Shown piece by piece: positions 8,259 through 17,423 of a DNA stretch of 64,000 nt. The position numbers and the translations under genes are program-made. The stretch is from Pontiella desulfatans (GTDB lineage: Bacteria > Verrucomicrobiota > Kiritimatiellia > Kiritimatiellales > Pontiellaceae), in assembly GCF_900890425.1 (NCBI RefSeq), contig NZ_CAAHFG010000003.1:124001-188000 (forward strand), written 5' to 3'. The notes beneath the pieces were generated by a model. It was not told where the DNA came from. It did no database searches and worked only from the letters and a program-made list of their open reading frames with translations. Every line of letters begins with the position of its first letter. Within the stretch, counting starts at the first letter, position 1.

Positions 8259-9524
8259 ATGCAGTTCCTCTTCCCCACGATCGCGGCACAGTTCGACTTC
8301 ATGGGCGGTGCCCTGGGTGTGGTTGCCGCCGTTGTCGTATCCTTTGCGGTCATCACACTGGTTGCCAGCTACTACCGCTTTCAGAACATCGTGCAGATGG
8401 CGGAGAACACCCAGCCCGAGGACATGGGCGCCCAGCCCGAGGACATCCTGCGCGTACAGCTTGCACGCTACCTCGCCGGGTGTGCGCGCCGCGGCACATC
8501 GTTTTCCCTCGCGCTCATCCGGACGTCCAATCCCGAGGTGCCCGTTCGCATGGATGCGCCGATCGTCGGTAGCATCCGCCATGCCGCCCGTCGCGGCGAC
8601 ATCACCTGTGTCTACGACGACCAAACCGCCGTGCTGCTCGCCGAATCCGAACCCGAGGATGCCATGGCCATCCTGACCCGCATCACCGCCTACGTGGCCG
8701 CGGATTGCCCCGAACTCGAACTCGCCGGCCTTCGCTCAGGCATCGCCTCCTATCCCGGCCATGGCCTGGCCGGCAAGGACTTGATTGATGCCGCCCTCGA
8801 AGGGTTGCGGATGTCCTCCGCCGAAGCCCCGATCGTCATGCCCGAAATCGAGGATGCCGATGAGGAGCTCGAAGAACCCGCTGTCGAAGAGGTTGAAGAG
8901 CCTGCCGAATCCGGGGGAGAGGGCGAAGAGGACGACAAAAAGGATTCCAAGGGGTGGAAGGAGCGGCGCAAGAACCTGATGCTCGACGAGTTGACCGGCG
9001 TACTGAAACCCTCCGCCATTTCGGCCTACATGCAGCGCATGATGAGCGAGCTGCGCCGCAAGAAGCAGCCTGCGGCCCTCTTCTGCATGGGTGTCAACAA
9101 CATGGACCATGTTGCACGTATCCATGGCGCGGAGGCTGCCGACGATGTCATGGCGGGGGTCAGTAGGTTGCTGCAGCAATACCTTCGTGCCGACGACCTG
9201 ATCGGACGGCACGAAAAATACGCCTTCCTTGTCCTTGCGCAGTGTTCCATGGCGGAGGCCGAGATCATCGGCAAGCGCATCAGCACGCTGGTGCAGCAGG
9301 GCGAATTCGTTTCCGGCAGGAAAAAGCTCAAAACCACCATCACGCTCGGCGTGGCAACCTATCCGGAGCATGGCCGCAACCTGCACCATCTGTACACGGC
9401 CGGGCAGAAGGTGCTCGACCATAGCCGAATCAACGATATCCGCGCTTATGCGGTTTACGATCCCGAAATACATGATAGGATGCCACCCAAACCGATGAAG
9501 AACATCAAATCGGTGCAGGCGTAG
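8259..9524 (+). CDS. Membrane-anchored protein with tandem degenerate GGDEF domains
   Basis: 421 residues. One N-terminal membrane helix (GVVAAVVVSFAVITLVASYY) is followed by a GGDEF-like domain with no signature, an acidic Glu-rich linker (about 190-230), and a second GGDEF-fold domain opening with LDELTGVLKPSAI. Where an active diguanylate cyclase has GG[DE]EF this one reads GRHEKY, so catalysis is unlikely. It could bind c-di-GMP or act as a scaffold. The ATG at 8259 is the first after the terminator; upstream in-frame codons overlap pal and are ignored. I know no named homologue. Confidence 0.7.
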   Translation: MQFLFPTIAAQFDFMGGALGVVAAVVVSFAVITLVASYYRFQNIVQMAENTQPEDMGAQPEDILRVQLARYLAGCARRGTSFSLALIRTSNPEVPVRMDAPIVGSIRHAARRGDITCVYDDQTAVLLAESEPEDAMAILTRITAYVAADCPELELAGLRSGIASYPGHGLAGKDLIDAALEGLRMSSAEAPIVMPEIEDADEELEEPAVEEVEEPAESGGEGEEDDKKDSKGWKERRKNLMLDELTGVLKPSAISAYMQRMMSELRRKKQPAALFCMGVNNMDHVARIHGAEAADDVMAGVSRLLQQYLRADDLIGRHEKYAFLVLAQCSMAEAEIIGKRISTLVQQGEFVSGRKKLKTTITLGVATYPEHGRNLHHLYTAGQKVLDHSRINDIRAYAVYDPEIHDRMPPKPMKNIKSVQA

Positions 9525-9663
9525 TGGAATTAGGAATGTAGATTTAAGAATGTAGAATTTTGGGTCTGCGACGCTTCCCGGTGAAGGGCGCGGAGAATTC
9601 GACGGGAAACCATTCTTCATTCTGAAATCTTAATTCTTAATTTCAATCCAGAGGAGAGAAGAT

Positions 9664-10383
9664 ATGAAACTAGGTGTGAACATCGACCATGTGGCCACAT
9701 TGCGCCAGGCGCGTGGCACCGTATATCCCGATCCGCTGGATGCGGCCATCCTGTGTGCCCGGGCCGGTGCCCACGGCATCACCGCCCATCTCCGGGAAGA
9801 CCGCCGCCATATCCAGGACGACGACATCTATCGCCTGAAAGAGCTTCAGCCCCTTCCGCTCAACCTCGAAATGGCCAATGTTGAATCCATTGTCGAAATT
9901 GCCCTAAGCGTCCGGCCGGCCGAAGTCTGCCTCGTCCCCGAAAAGCGCCAGGAGCTGACCACCGAGGGCGGTCTGGATGTCATCGGCCATTTCAACCATC
10001 TCAAGGAAACCGTGCAGTGCCTGACCGAAGCCGGGATCGAAGTCAGCATGTTTGTCGATGCCGATGAAATTACCCTGGCCGCCTGCAAGGATCTCGGCGC
10101 CCCCACGGTCGAGCTGCACACCGGCGCCTATTGCGATGCCGAGCCCAACGACCGCCCCGTTCTACTCGAGCAGTTGATCCGCGGCGCGGACTATGCCCAT
10201 GAACTCGGGCTGAAGGTGAATGCCGGACACGGAATCAACATCGAAAACCTGGGCGGCATCCTGTGTGTTCCGCACCTCGACACGCTCAATATCGGGCACA
10301 GCATCATTTGCCGCTCCGTTTTCCACGGCCTGGAGACCTCCATCAAGGAAATGCTCATCGGCATGCTCGAATACAATGGATGA
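9664..10383 (+). CDS. pdxJ: Pyridoxine 5'-phosphate synthase
   Basis: Condenses 1-deoxyxylulose 5-phosphate with 3-amino-2-oxopropyl phosphate to pyridoxine 5'-phosphate (DXP-dependent vitamin B6 route). The 239-residue TIM barrel opens MKLGVNIDHVATLRQAR and has GITAHLREDRRHI and VNAGHGINIENL, all PdxJ hallmarks. A GAGGAGAGA ribosome site precedes the ATG. The 139 bases upstream hold only AT-rich, loosely self-complementary sequence. Confidence 0.95.
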   Translation: MKLGVNIDHVATLRQARGTVYPDPLDAAILCARAGAHGITAHLREDRRHIQDDDIYRLKELQPLPLNLEMANVESIVEIALSVRPAEVCLVPEKRQELTTEGGLDVIGHFNHLKETVQCLTEAGIEVSMFVDADEITLAACKDLGAPTVELHTGAYCDAEPNDRPVLLEQLIRGADYAHELGLKVNAGHGINIENLGGILCVPHLDTLNIGHSIICRSVFHGLETSIKEMLIGMLEYNG

Positions 10384-10395
10384 CAAGTGACGATT

Positions 10396-10422
10396 GAGGC
10401 GTGATCCATTTAACCACGCCTC
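10396..10422. repeat. Intergenic hairpin after pdxJ
   Basis: A perfect 8-bp stem (GAGGCGTG and CACGCCTC) sits between pdxJ and nnr, preceded by GTGACGATT. The same GTGACGATTGAG lead-in and hairpin recur after nnr at 11941, so these are two copies of one short palindromic family, possibly acting as weak terminators. Confidence 0.5.
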
Positions 10423-10446
10423 ACGTTTCACTTTTCACGTTTTCTC

Positions 10447-11934
10447 ATGAAACTCATCACGCCAGAAGAAATGCGGGAGCTCGACCGCCGAACCATCGAA
10501 TCCGGTATTCCCGGCGAAGAGCTGATGTTCACGGCCGGTGAAGGATTGGCCGATGCCATCCGTACGCTGGCATCCAACCATCAGCTTACCGATTCGCCCG
10601 TCCTGTTTGTTGCCGGCGCCGGCAACAACGGCGGCGATGCCTTTGTTGCCGCCTGTTGCTTGCACGAGGACGGATGGCCGGTCGAATGCTGGCTGGCCGC
10701 GCCCGAAAGCAAAATCAAGGGCGATGCACTGATCCATTTCAAGAAGATGAAAAAGGCGGGCGTCCCGTTCGAGGTGCTCGATACGTCCGAGCATTGGACC
10801 TATGTGGCCGAAAGCGGCATCGACGCCGAAATCATCGTGGATGGACTGCTGGGAACCGGCGCCGCCGGGGATCCGCGCGGCGTCATTGCCGATGCCGTTC
10901 AATTCATCGATGCCCAGGCCGACCGCGCCTTGGTCGTTGCCATCGACATTCCGTCCGCCATGGCCATACGGGCCGACCTGACCGTCACGATGGGACTCCC
11001 CAAGATCGGGCTGGCCGAACCCGAAAACATCGACATGGTCGGCCAGGTTGAAGTGGTCGATATCGGCATTCCACCCGCCTTCATCGATGAGGCGGTTGGC
11101 GATGCCGATCTGGAATTCATCCATCCCTCCGACCTCTCCCCGCTGTTTCCGCGCCGCCCGCGCGATGCGCACAAGGGGGCATTCGGCCACGTGCTTTGCA
11201 TCGGGGGATCAAAAGGCTACAGCGGAGCCATTGCCATGGCCAGCCGGGCCGCCACCCGCTCCGGCGCCGGACTCGTCTCGGCCTTTGTGCCCGAAGCCAT
11301 CCATGCGCTGGTCGCTCCCGCCATTCCCGAGGTGATGGTGCATTCGAGCATGCCCGAAGGCAAATGGACGGCCATCATGGCCGGTTGCGGCATGGGGCGC
11401 TCCGCAACCACGCGGGAACAAGTGTTGCACCTGCTGGAGGATTCCGCGGTTCCGGTCGTACTCGATGCCGATGCCATCACCGTGCTCGCCGATCATGTCG
11501 ATTCCATCAAGAGTGCCAAGTGTCCCGTCGTCCTCACGCCGCACCCCGGCGAGTTCGCCGCGCTGTTTGGCCTGAAGGTGGACGATGTTCAGGAAGACCG
11601 TTTCGGCATGGCCCGGATGGCCGCCGACAAGCTCGGCGCAACCATTGTGCTCAAAGGGGCGGGGACGCTCGTTGCAACCCCCGGCCAGCCAATTGCAATC
11701 AACCTAACCGGCAATCCCGGCATGGCTGCCGGTGGTTCCGGCGATGTTCTCGCCGGAATCATTGCAGGACTCGTTGCCCAGGGGATCGCACCGTTCGAAG
11801 CCGCATGCGCCGGGGTGTGGCTCCATGGCCGTGCGGGCGACCTCGCCGCCGCCGAAAAGGCGCAGGCCTCCCTCATCGCCACCGACCTCATCGAAAAAAT
11901 CCCCGATGCTTTCCGGGATATTAGTTGCAGATAG
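10447..11934 (+). CDS. nnr: Bifunctional NAD(P)H-hydrate repair enzyme
   Basis: 495 residues in two domains. The YjeF N-terminal epimerase (about 1-210, with VAGAGNNGGDAFVAA) interconverts S- and R-NAD(P)HX. The C-terminal ribokinase-like ADP/ATP-dependent dehydratase (about 225-495, with NPGMAAGGSGDVLAGI) restores NAD(P)H. The domain order and length match the fused bacterial family. No strong ribosome site is seen before the ATG. Confidence 0.93.
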   Translation: MKLITPEEMRELDRRTIESGIPGEELMFTAGEGLADAIRTLASNHQLTDSPVLFVAGAGNNGGDAFVAACCLHEDGWPVECWLAAPESKIKGDALIHFKKMKKAGVPFEVLDTSEHWTYVAESGIDAEIIVDGLLGTGAAGDPRGVIADAVQFIDAQADRALVVAIDIPSAMAIRADLTVTMGLPKIGLAEPENIDMVGQVEVVDIGIPPAFIDEAVGDADLEFIHPSDLSPLFPRRPRDAHKGAFGHVLCIGGSKGYSGAIAMASRAATRSGAGLVSAFVPEAIHALVAPAIPEVMVHSSMPEGKWTAIMAGCGMGRSATTREQVLHLLEDSAVPVVLDADAITVLADHVDSIKSAKCPVVLTPHPGEFAALFGLKVDDVQEDRFGMARMAADKLGATIVLKGAGTLVATPGQPIAINLTGNPGMAAGGSGDVLAGIIAGLVAQGIAPFEAACAGVWLHGRAGDLAAAEKAQASLIATDLIEKIPDAFRDISCR

Positions 11935-11946
11935 TGATTCGTGACG

Positions 11947-11982
11947 ATTGAGCCGTGAGAGGAAGTTATCTCACGCCTCAAT
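11947..11982. repeat. Hairpin between convergent nnr and phosphofructokinase genes
   Basis: Inverted arms ATTGAGCCGTGAGA and TCTCACGCCTCAAT (one mismatch) form a hairpin that overlaps the phosphofructokinase stop codon. It lies between two convergent genes and may stop transcription from both sides. It shares its lead-in with the hairpin after pdxJ. Confidence 0.5.
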
Positions 11983-13276
11983 TCACCATGCTGTGCGGTT
12001 GGTGGGTGGCCTGGATGACGGTTTGCCAGAACCAGCTTTGCGGGTCGATGGTTTTTCGGGCGCCGATCATTTCGATGGGCAGGTGCACGAGGCGATCGTG
12101 GTGCAGGCCAACAATCATGTTGGTGCAGCCGGCCATGGCCGCGTGCACGGCGTTGTTGCCGAGGCGCAGGCAATACATGGAGTCGTTCGCGTTGGCGCGG
12201 CGGCTGCGGATGTTGTAGCTCGGATCGAAATATTTGACGTTGACCTCCAGGCCCTTCTTTTTGAAGTGGGCATGGATTTCCTCATTCATCAAATCGCCGA
12301 TGTCCTGAAGGCGTTTGTTGCCGGACTTGTCGGTGGCGTCCTTGGCTTTGTCGAACAGGTGTTGGCCGGCGCCTTCTGCCACGACGACCACGGCATGCTC
12401 CTTGCGCCGCAGGCGTTTTTCCAGGACTTCCAGGAAGCCCTTGGGGCCGTGGAGGTCGAACTCCACTTCCGGGACGAGGCAAAAGTTGACGGCGCTGTTG
12501 GCCAGTGCGGCCGATGCGGCGATCCAGCCCGATTCGCGGCCCATCAGTTTAACGAGACCGACGCCGTTGCGGTAGGCGCGCGCTTCGTTGTGGGCGTTGG
12601 TGATGATGTCCCAGGTGGCTTCAACGGCGGTTTCGAAGCCGAACGAGCGCTGGATCAGGCTGATGTCGTTGTCGATCGTTTTGGGAATGCCGACGACGGA
12701 AATTGGAATGTTGCGTTCCTTGAGCTTGTTGACGATGTCGCGCGAGCCGCGCTGGGTTCCGTCGCCGCCGATGGTGAAGAGGATGTCGACACCGTAATGG
12801 ATCAGCGTGTTGATGATTTCGTCGTCGTCCTGCCGGCCACGCGACGACTTGAGCATGGTGCCGCCCTTTTCGTGGATCTCGTCGGTGTTGTCGGTGGTTA
12901 GCTCGACGGGATAGTGGTAGTACTTCGCCACGAGACCTTCGTAGCCATACTTGAACCCCAGCACGCGTTTCACGCCATAGCTTTCCAGGCTGCAGAAGGT
13001 CAGGGCGCGGATCACGTCGTTGAGTCCCGGGCAGAGGCCGCCGCAGGTGACGATGCCGACGGTGACATCCTTCGGGTTGAAGAAAACCTTCTTGCGCGGA
13101 CCGGCCAATTCGAAATATTCGATGTCCTCGATTTTTTCGAGTTTGGAAAGCTCCTTGGTGCGGTCGTGGCATGCCACGGCCTCTCCGTCGTAGAAGCGAA
13201 CCAGCTTATCGATAAGGGGCGAATCGAACGTGGTTTCGCCCAGGGTTTCCGCGCGGTGGATCTTTAGGTTTTCCAT
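11978..13276 (-). CDS. ATP-dependent 6-phosphofructokinase, plant/trypanosome-like
   Basis: Phosphorylates fructose 6-phosphate in glycolysis. The chosen ATG at 13276 has an AGGAGAAG ribosome site; longer frames run into pheS. The 432-residue protein has GGDGT at 170-174, where Gly at the fourth position indicates ATP rather than pyrophosphate as donor. PKTIDND at 198-204 and MGRESG are the sugar-phosphate and catalytic motifs of the long group shared with plant PFKs. It starts 10 bases after pheS and is probably co-transcribed with it. Confidence 0.88.
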   Translation of the reverse strand: MENLKIHRAETLGETTFDSPLIDKLVRFYDGEAVACHDRTKELSKLEKIEDIEYFELAGPRKKVFFNPKDVTVGIVTCGGLCPGLNDVIRALTFCSLESYGVKRVLGFKYGYEGLVAKYYHYPVELTTDNTDEIHEKGGTMLKSSRGRQDDDEIINTLIHYGVDILFTIGGDGTQRGSRDIVNKLKERNIPISVVGIPKTIDNDISLIQRSFGFETAVEATWDIITNAHNEARAYRNGVGLVKLMGRESGWIAASAALANSAVNFCLVPEVEFDLHGPKGFLEVLEKRLRRKEHAVVVVAEGAGQHLFDKAKDATDKSGNKRLQDIGDLMNEEIHAHFKKKGLEVNVKYFDPSYNIRSRRANANDSMYCLRLGNNAVHAAMAGCTNMIVGLHHDRLVHLPIEMIGARKTIDPQSWFWQTVIQATHQPHSMVN

Positions 13277-13286
13277 CGATCTTCTC

Positions 13287-14300
13287 CTAGAATTGTGAAA
13301 GGAACCGGACATCGTTTTCGTACAGGTTCCGGATGTCGTGAATGCCATACAAAATCATGGTGATGCGTTCGATGCCCATGCCGAATGCGAAGCCGGTGAC
13401 TTTCGAGCTGTCGTAGCCCACCGACTGGAAGACGTTGGGGTCGACCATGCCCGCGCCGAGGATCTCGATCCATCCGCTGTTCTTGCAGACGCGGCAGCCC
13501 TTGCCGTTGCAGACGTGGCAGGTGAAGTCGACTTCGACGCTCGGTTCCGTGAACGGAAAGAAGTGCGGGCGGAAGCGGATCTTCACGTTCGGCCCCATGA
13601 GCTCGCGGGCGAAGTAGGAAAGCGTGCCCTTGAGATCGGCCAGCGAAACATTCTCGTCCACATAAAGGCCCTCCACCTGGTGGAAGTTTGCGCTGTGGGT
13701 GGCGTCCGGCGTATCGCGGCGGTAGCAGCGGCCGGGGGAAATGATCCGTACCGGCGGCTTGTGCTCCATCATATAGCGCACCTGCACCGGCGAGGTGTGG
13801 CAGCGCATCAGGTCGCCGTTGTTCAAATAGAAGGTGTCCTGCTCGTCGCGCGAGGGATGGTCGGCGGGGGTGTTGAGCGCATCGAAGTTGTTCCAGACGG
13901 TTTCAATGTCCGGGCCGTCGGCCACGGTGAAGCCGAGGGTCTGGAAAATCCGGGTGATGCGGTCGGTGATCTGCGTGATCGGGTGGCGGGTGCCGAGTCC
14001 CTGCCACTGGCCGGGCTGGGTCAGGTCGAAGCCCGCCCCTGCGGACGTGCCGCTGGCGGCGAATTCCGCCTGCTTGGTCTTGATCCGCTCCGCCAGCTCG
14101 TTCTTGAAATCATTGACGGTCTTGCCGAACATCGGTTTTTCTTCCGGCGAAACATTTTTGAGTTCCTGCATCACCTTTGGAAGCAGCCCCTTGCGGGCGA
14201 GGTATTCAATGCGAACGCCCTCGAGCGCCTCCGCGTTTTCGGCATTTCGCGCTTTTTCCAGCGCCGCTGCCTTCATATCGATCAAGTCTTGTAGCGTCAT
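13287..14300 (-). CDS. pheS: Phenylalanine-tRNA ligase alpha subunit
   Basis: 337 residues from ATG 14300. The N-terminal coiled coil binds tRNA. The class II catalytic domain carries motif 2 (SPGRCYRRDTPDATHS) and motif 3 (GFAFGMGIERITMILYG). An insert with four cysteines (CHVCNGKGCRVC) is typical of PheS. The beta-subunit gene pheT, needed for the heterotetramer, is not adjacent; the next gene is a phosphofructokinase. Confidence 0.95.
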   Translation of the reverse strand: MTLQDLIDMKAAALEKARNAENAEALEGVRIEYLARKGLLPKVMQELKNVSPEEKPMFGKTVNDFKNELAERIKTKQAEFAASGTSAGAGFDLTQPGQWQGLGTRHPITQITDRITRIFQTLGFTVADGPDIETVWNNFDALNTPADHPSRDEQDTFYLNNGDLMRCHTSPVQVRYMMEHKPPVRIISPGRCYRRDTPDATHSANFHQVEGLYVDENVSLADLKGTLSYFARELMGPNVKIRFRPHFFPFTEPSVEVDFTCHVCNGKGCRVCKNSGWIEILGAGMVDPNVFQSVGYDSSKVTGFAFGMGIERITMILYGIHDIRNLYENDVRFLSQF

Positions 14301-14490
14301 ATTTTTTCCCCGGTTCCATGAATTGGAAAAACAGCGTCCTATCATCCTTGCCGGGGGGATTTTGGCAATTGCTTTTTTGCGGTTTCTTTCGGTTGATTAA
14401 ACATATTTGGAGCAATTCGGGGCGGCTTGAGATTGTATTCTCCGCGCAAAAAAGCTTGGATGCATATAGGCCGATTGATCGGAGGGGCCT

Positions 14491-14904
14491 ATGATGGATG
14501 ACGACTTGGATATTCGTTGGAAGCAGCGGTTTCAAAACTTTGAAAAATCGCTGAAGCTACTTGAAGGGGCATTGGCTGTTCGGTCTCCCGACATCTACCA
14601 AAGAGCGGGGATGATTCAGTTTTTCGAAACCACCTTCGAGCTATCTTGGAAAATGATGAAGGACTATTTCGAGGCGGAGGGTTTTTCAGACGTCAAATCG
14701 CCCCGGGCAGCGATTAAGCAGGGTTTTGAGAGCGGCTTGCTTCAGGAAGGGCACGCATGGATGGAATTGCTCAAAGACCGTAACCTGACGGCACACACCT
14801 ATGATGAAGAAACGGCGGAGAAAGTCGAAAAACTGATCGAAGGGAAATACATCCCCATCATCCGCGACCTTCATGAAACCTTCAAGAAGCTTAACGATGC
14901 ATGA
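14491..14904 (+). CDS. Nucleotidyltransferase substrate-binding (HI0074-like, HEPN-fold) protein
   Basis: 137-residue all-helical protein with IRWKQRFQNFEKSLKLLEGAL, the MIQFFETTFELSWK core and a LKDRNLTAHTYDEE segment. These match the HI0074 family, which pairs with a minimal nucleotidyltransferase in HEPN/MNT two-gene modules. The R-N-x-x-x-H pattern (RNLTAH) is the HEPN signature. The next gene overlaps it by 8 bases, so the two are translationally coupled. Toxin-antitoxin activity is inferred from the family. Confidence 0.8.
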   Translation: MMDDDLDIRWKQRFQNFEKSLKLLEGALAVRSPDIYQRAGMIQFFETTFELSWKMMKDYFEAEGFSDVKSPRAAIKQGFESGLLQEGHAWMELLKDRNLTAHTYDEETAEKVEKLIEGKYIPIIRDLHETFKKLNDA

Positions 14905-15286
14905 CCTCGGACTCAGCGAAAACGATTTGAAAGCCATCCGGGAAATGCTGGGTCGGTGCCCGGAGGTCAAGCAAGCCGTTGTCTTCGGTAGTCGGGCAAA
15001 AGGGACGCACCAAAATGGGAGCGATGTCGATTTGGCGCTAAAGGGGACAGAGCTGACGTTTGAAGGGGTCACCCGTATTTCCTACCTTCTCAACGAAGAG
15101 ACTTTCATGCCTTACAAGTTCGATGTTCTCCAATACGAGACGATTAAAAGCACAGAGCTCATTGACCATATCGACCGTGTTGGAATAACGGTCTACAAAG
15201 CCGACAATCCCTTTATCGGTTCCCGCGCAGATATAGAGGATGTAGAAACGCATGTGCGTGACCTTCGTAAAGGGCGGGAACTATAA
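14897..15286 (+). CDS. Minimal nucleotidyltransferase (HI0073/MNT-like)
   Basis: 129 residues from the ATG at 14897 that overlaps the preceding gene. The polymerase-beta-type active site GSRAKGTHQNGSDVDLAL is at residues 31-48, with the two metal-binding Asp in SDVDL. Partner of the HEPN-fold protein before it. Related MNT proteins can neutralise HEPN toxins by adding nucleotides to them; that role is inferred here. Confidence 0.82.
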   Translation: MHDLGLSENDLKAIREMLGRCPEVKQAVVFGSRAKGTHQNGSDVDLALKGTELTFEGVTRISYLLNEETFMPYKFDVLQYETIKSTELIDHIDRVGITVYKADNPFIGSRADIEDVETHVRDLRKGREL

Positions 15287-15342
15287 TCCTGTATCGTCAT
15301 TTGAAGTGCTCCTTTAGCAGTTCCGTCCGGAATAGAGAAGCC

Positions 15343-15408
15343 GTGGCGGTGGATTCCGTTCCTCTGTTCCAGCGCGTACGGTTGCGGCGGATCGGAATCC
15401 GCCGCCAC
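15343..15408. repeat. REP-like inverted pair C
   Basis: A GTGG-headed sequence (GTGGCGGTGGATTCCG) and its near mirror read on the minus strand (GTGGCGGCGGATTCCG) face each other in the gap after the HEPN/MNT pair. The arms are imperfect. Confidence 0.6.
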
Positions 15409-15412
15409 GGTG

Positions 15413-15466
15413 TCATTCGCCAAGACAAAGCAGAAGCTTGTCGTAGGCGAAGACGTCGGTTTTAAT
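15413..15466 (-). pseudogene. Short remnant resembling the 3' end of the FG-GAP gene
   Basis: On the minus strand this codes DVFAYDKLLLCLGE followed by a stop. The end of the FG-GAP protein at 19246 reads LVVLAHDKLLIYLGE and stop. Over 42 aligned bases about 33 agree, with most differences at third codon positions. The fragment has the same orientation as the intact 3' end, so the AT-rich island between them is flanked by imperfect direct repeats. The remaining bases to 15565 hold nothing I recognise. Confidence 0.45.
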
Positions 15467-15565
15467 TCTCTGTTTGGCCGATGACCTTAGCATCGTCACG
15501 GCGACACCTTCGTCAACCGTTCGAGGCAGGAGCTCGGTGTGGTTCCTCACAATCAATACTCCTTA

Positions 15566-17410
15566 TTATTCCTTGAAAATCCTATAGCCGAAGTAGTCAC
15601 GGGCGACCTCCGAGTTCTCCGCAAGTTCGTCATCCGTTTTTACGGCCACAACTGAGGAAACGGAAACAGATACATTCTTCTCATCAAGCGCTTCCTTTAG
15701 TGTCGCCAAGGTCTCCTCATTTATTTCCCCAGCTAGAGTTTCTTTTACGGCAGAAAGAAGAGCTTCTGAAGAAAGGTCAAAGAGTTGCTCAAGGGCAAAT
15801 CGGATTTGTTGGGAGAGTTCACGACCAGCTTTTTTATATTTGCTGATCAATGATGTTTTAGGTGATTTCAAAAGGGATGACTCTTTTTTTACTGCATCAC
15901 CTTTGTTCTGAAAGGCAGACAATGCTGCTTCAAAACCCTCAAGAACAGAATCTAAATTATGAGCTAAATCCTGAAGCTTTTCTGCCAGAATTTTTACGTT
16001 CGGGAATATGGCACGATACTCAGGGTTTGCTGTTAAGTCGTTGAAAAATGCATTGAAGGACTCCTGCACTCTAAATGACCATTGGTTGAATTCTTCCGCA
16101 TTGACTACTTTTTCTTTCCATGAAAGTTTTTCATCAGGGAATGTTCGCTCCCAATCACCAAGCTCTCGCAGGAAATCGGCTCCCAGAGCCTGGGTAACAG
16201 AGGCTACACATTTTTTCAAAACGGGATCCGCCAGTTTCGCAACCTGGTCTTTTGAAAATGCTAATAGTTCCTTTTCTGAATCTTCGAGGGTTTTTGCCCA
16301 AGGCAGAATGTATTCAGGATTTACCCGGTCGGATAAGAGATCGTACTCAATGCGATCATCCAACTCTGTATAGAGACGACTCAGCAATTTTGCATTGAGA
16401 GGGATGTTGTATTGCTCATTGACCAAGTTGCGTAGAATCTTAACAGCAGGCTTCGGCTTGCATATCGCGATGTAATTCACTGCGCACATCTGAAGAACAT
16501 CCAACTCAGACTGTCCAGCTTTCTGTGCACGTTCCAAAAGAGTCACCATTTCATCAACATCGTTTTCCGGGTCAAGAAGCGAGAATTTATCAAGGGCGGC
16601 AGAAGCTGCAATTACATCCTCCCTCATTAATGGGAAATAGGCATTGTCATATTCATTGAGTGCATCCAGAGCCTTTTGTTTAAATGCACCACATAATTCT
16701 TCACGGTTTATGTTCTTATACTTTTCTGCGGATTCCAGAGCACAACGAGCCTTGTAATACCAGAAAGTTGGAAATGCCTTAAACGTATCGTTTAAGACAT
16801 CCAACCGTTCAAATTGGCGATGCGGATCGGGATCCATCAGGATTTTATTGTATTGAGAAATTTGTTTTTCCGTTAAACGCCACTCATCCGGAAAATCATA
16901 GGTGTCTGAAAGTCGCCAAGCAGTTTCGAAAAGGCTTCTGCGCAGACCATTGAGCTGTTCGATGGCGGAGCGCTGCAGCTGCCATTGCTGTTTTTCATAA
17001 TCCAAGTTGGTTTTGGCTTTGGAACGACGGTAGTTGATATAGCCGATTCCCGCCTGTGTCGCCAATCCGATTGCCATAGTTGCAGGGCTTCCTGCAACCA
17101 TCATCCCCATCCCGGACATCGAATCCCAAATGGCATTTTTCATCCGGTGCTGATACTCCTTCTCCGCCATGGCCTTATCGCCCTCCTGCATCAGGTAGAA
17201 GGTGATGACATCCATGATGGACGTAATGGCAGAAAGAAGGGCCTCATCCTTGACGATTTCCCGAAGATTCAAATTATTTAAGATTGCATCGTATTCCTGC
17301 TTGAGAATATTGATGTCTTGATAATCCACTATCTGTGAAACAGACACCGTACAGAGGTTCAGGGCAAATGCGGCTTTCTGTTTTTCTTCTTTTGCTATCT
17401 CGATACTCAT
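15566..17410 (-). CDS. Unrecognised helical protein, third gene of AT-rich island
   Basis: 614 residues; I do not recognise the family. It appears mainly alpha-helical, with TPR-like spacing in the middle (for example KALDALNEYDNAYFPLM). One Gly-rich hydrophobic stretch (MGMMVAGSPATMAIGLATQA, about 100-119) could insert in a membrane. There is no signal peptide. It lies 13 bases after the EEP enzyme gene and ends the operon. Base composition is visibly more AT-rich than the flanks, which suggests horizontal acquisition. A role as sensor, scaffold or membrane effector is only a guess. Confidence 0.6.
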   Translation of the reverse strand: MSIEIAKEEKQKAAFALNLCTVSVSQIVDYQDINILKQEYDAILNNLNLREIVKDEALLSAITSIMDVITFYLMQEGDKAMAEKEYQHRMKNAIWDSMSGMGMMVAGSPATMAIGLATQAGIGYINYRRSKAKTNLDYEKQQWQLQRSAIEQLNGLRRSLFETAWRLSDTYDFPDEWRLTEKQISQYNKILMDPDPHRQFERLDVLNDTFKAFPTFWYYKARCALESAEKYKNINREELCGAFKQKALDALNEYDNAYFPLMREDVIAASAALDKFSLLDPENDVDEMVTLLERAQKAGQSELDVLQMCAVNYIAICKPKPAVKILRNLVNEQYNIPLNAKLLSRLYTELDDRIEYDLLSDRVNPEYILPWAKTLEDSEKELLAFSKDQVAKLADPVLKKCVASVTQALGADFLRELGDWERTFPDEKLSWKEKVVNAEEFNQWSFRVQESFNAFFNDLTANPEYRAIFPNVKILAEKLQDLAHNLDSVLEGFEAALSAFQNKGDAVKKESSLLKSPKTSLISKYKKAGRELSQQIRFALEQLFDLSSEALLSAVKETLAGEINEETLATLKEALDEKNVSVSVSSVVAVKTDDELAENSEVARDYFGYRIFKE

Positions 17411-17423
17411 TTTCTATTTCCCT

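Noticed and set aside
11948-14294. Long plus-strand frames opposite the phosphofructokinase and pheS genes
   Set aside because: They mirror confirmed genes and have Arg/Gly/Val-rich low-complexity products typical of antisense shadows.
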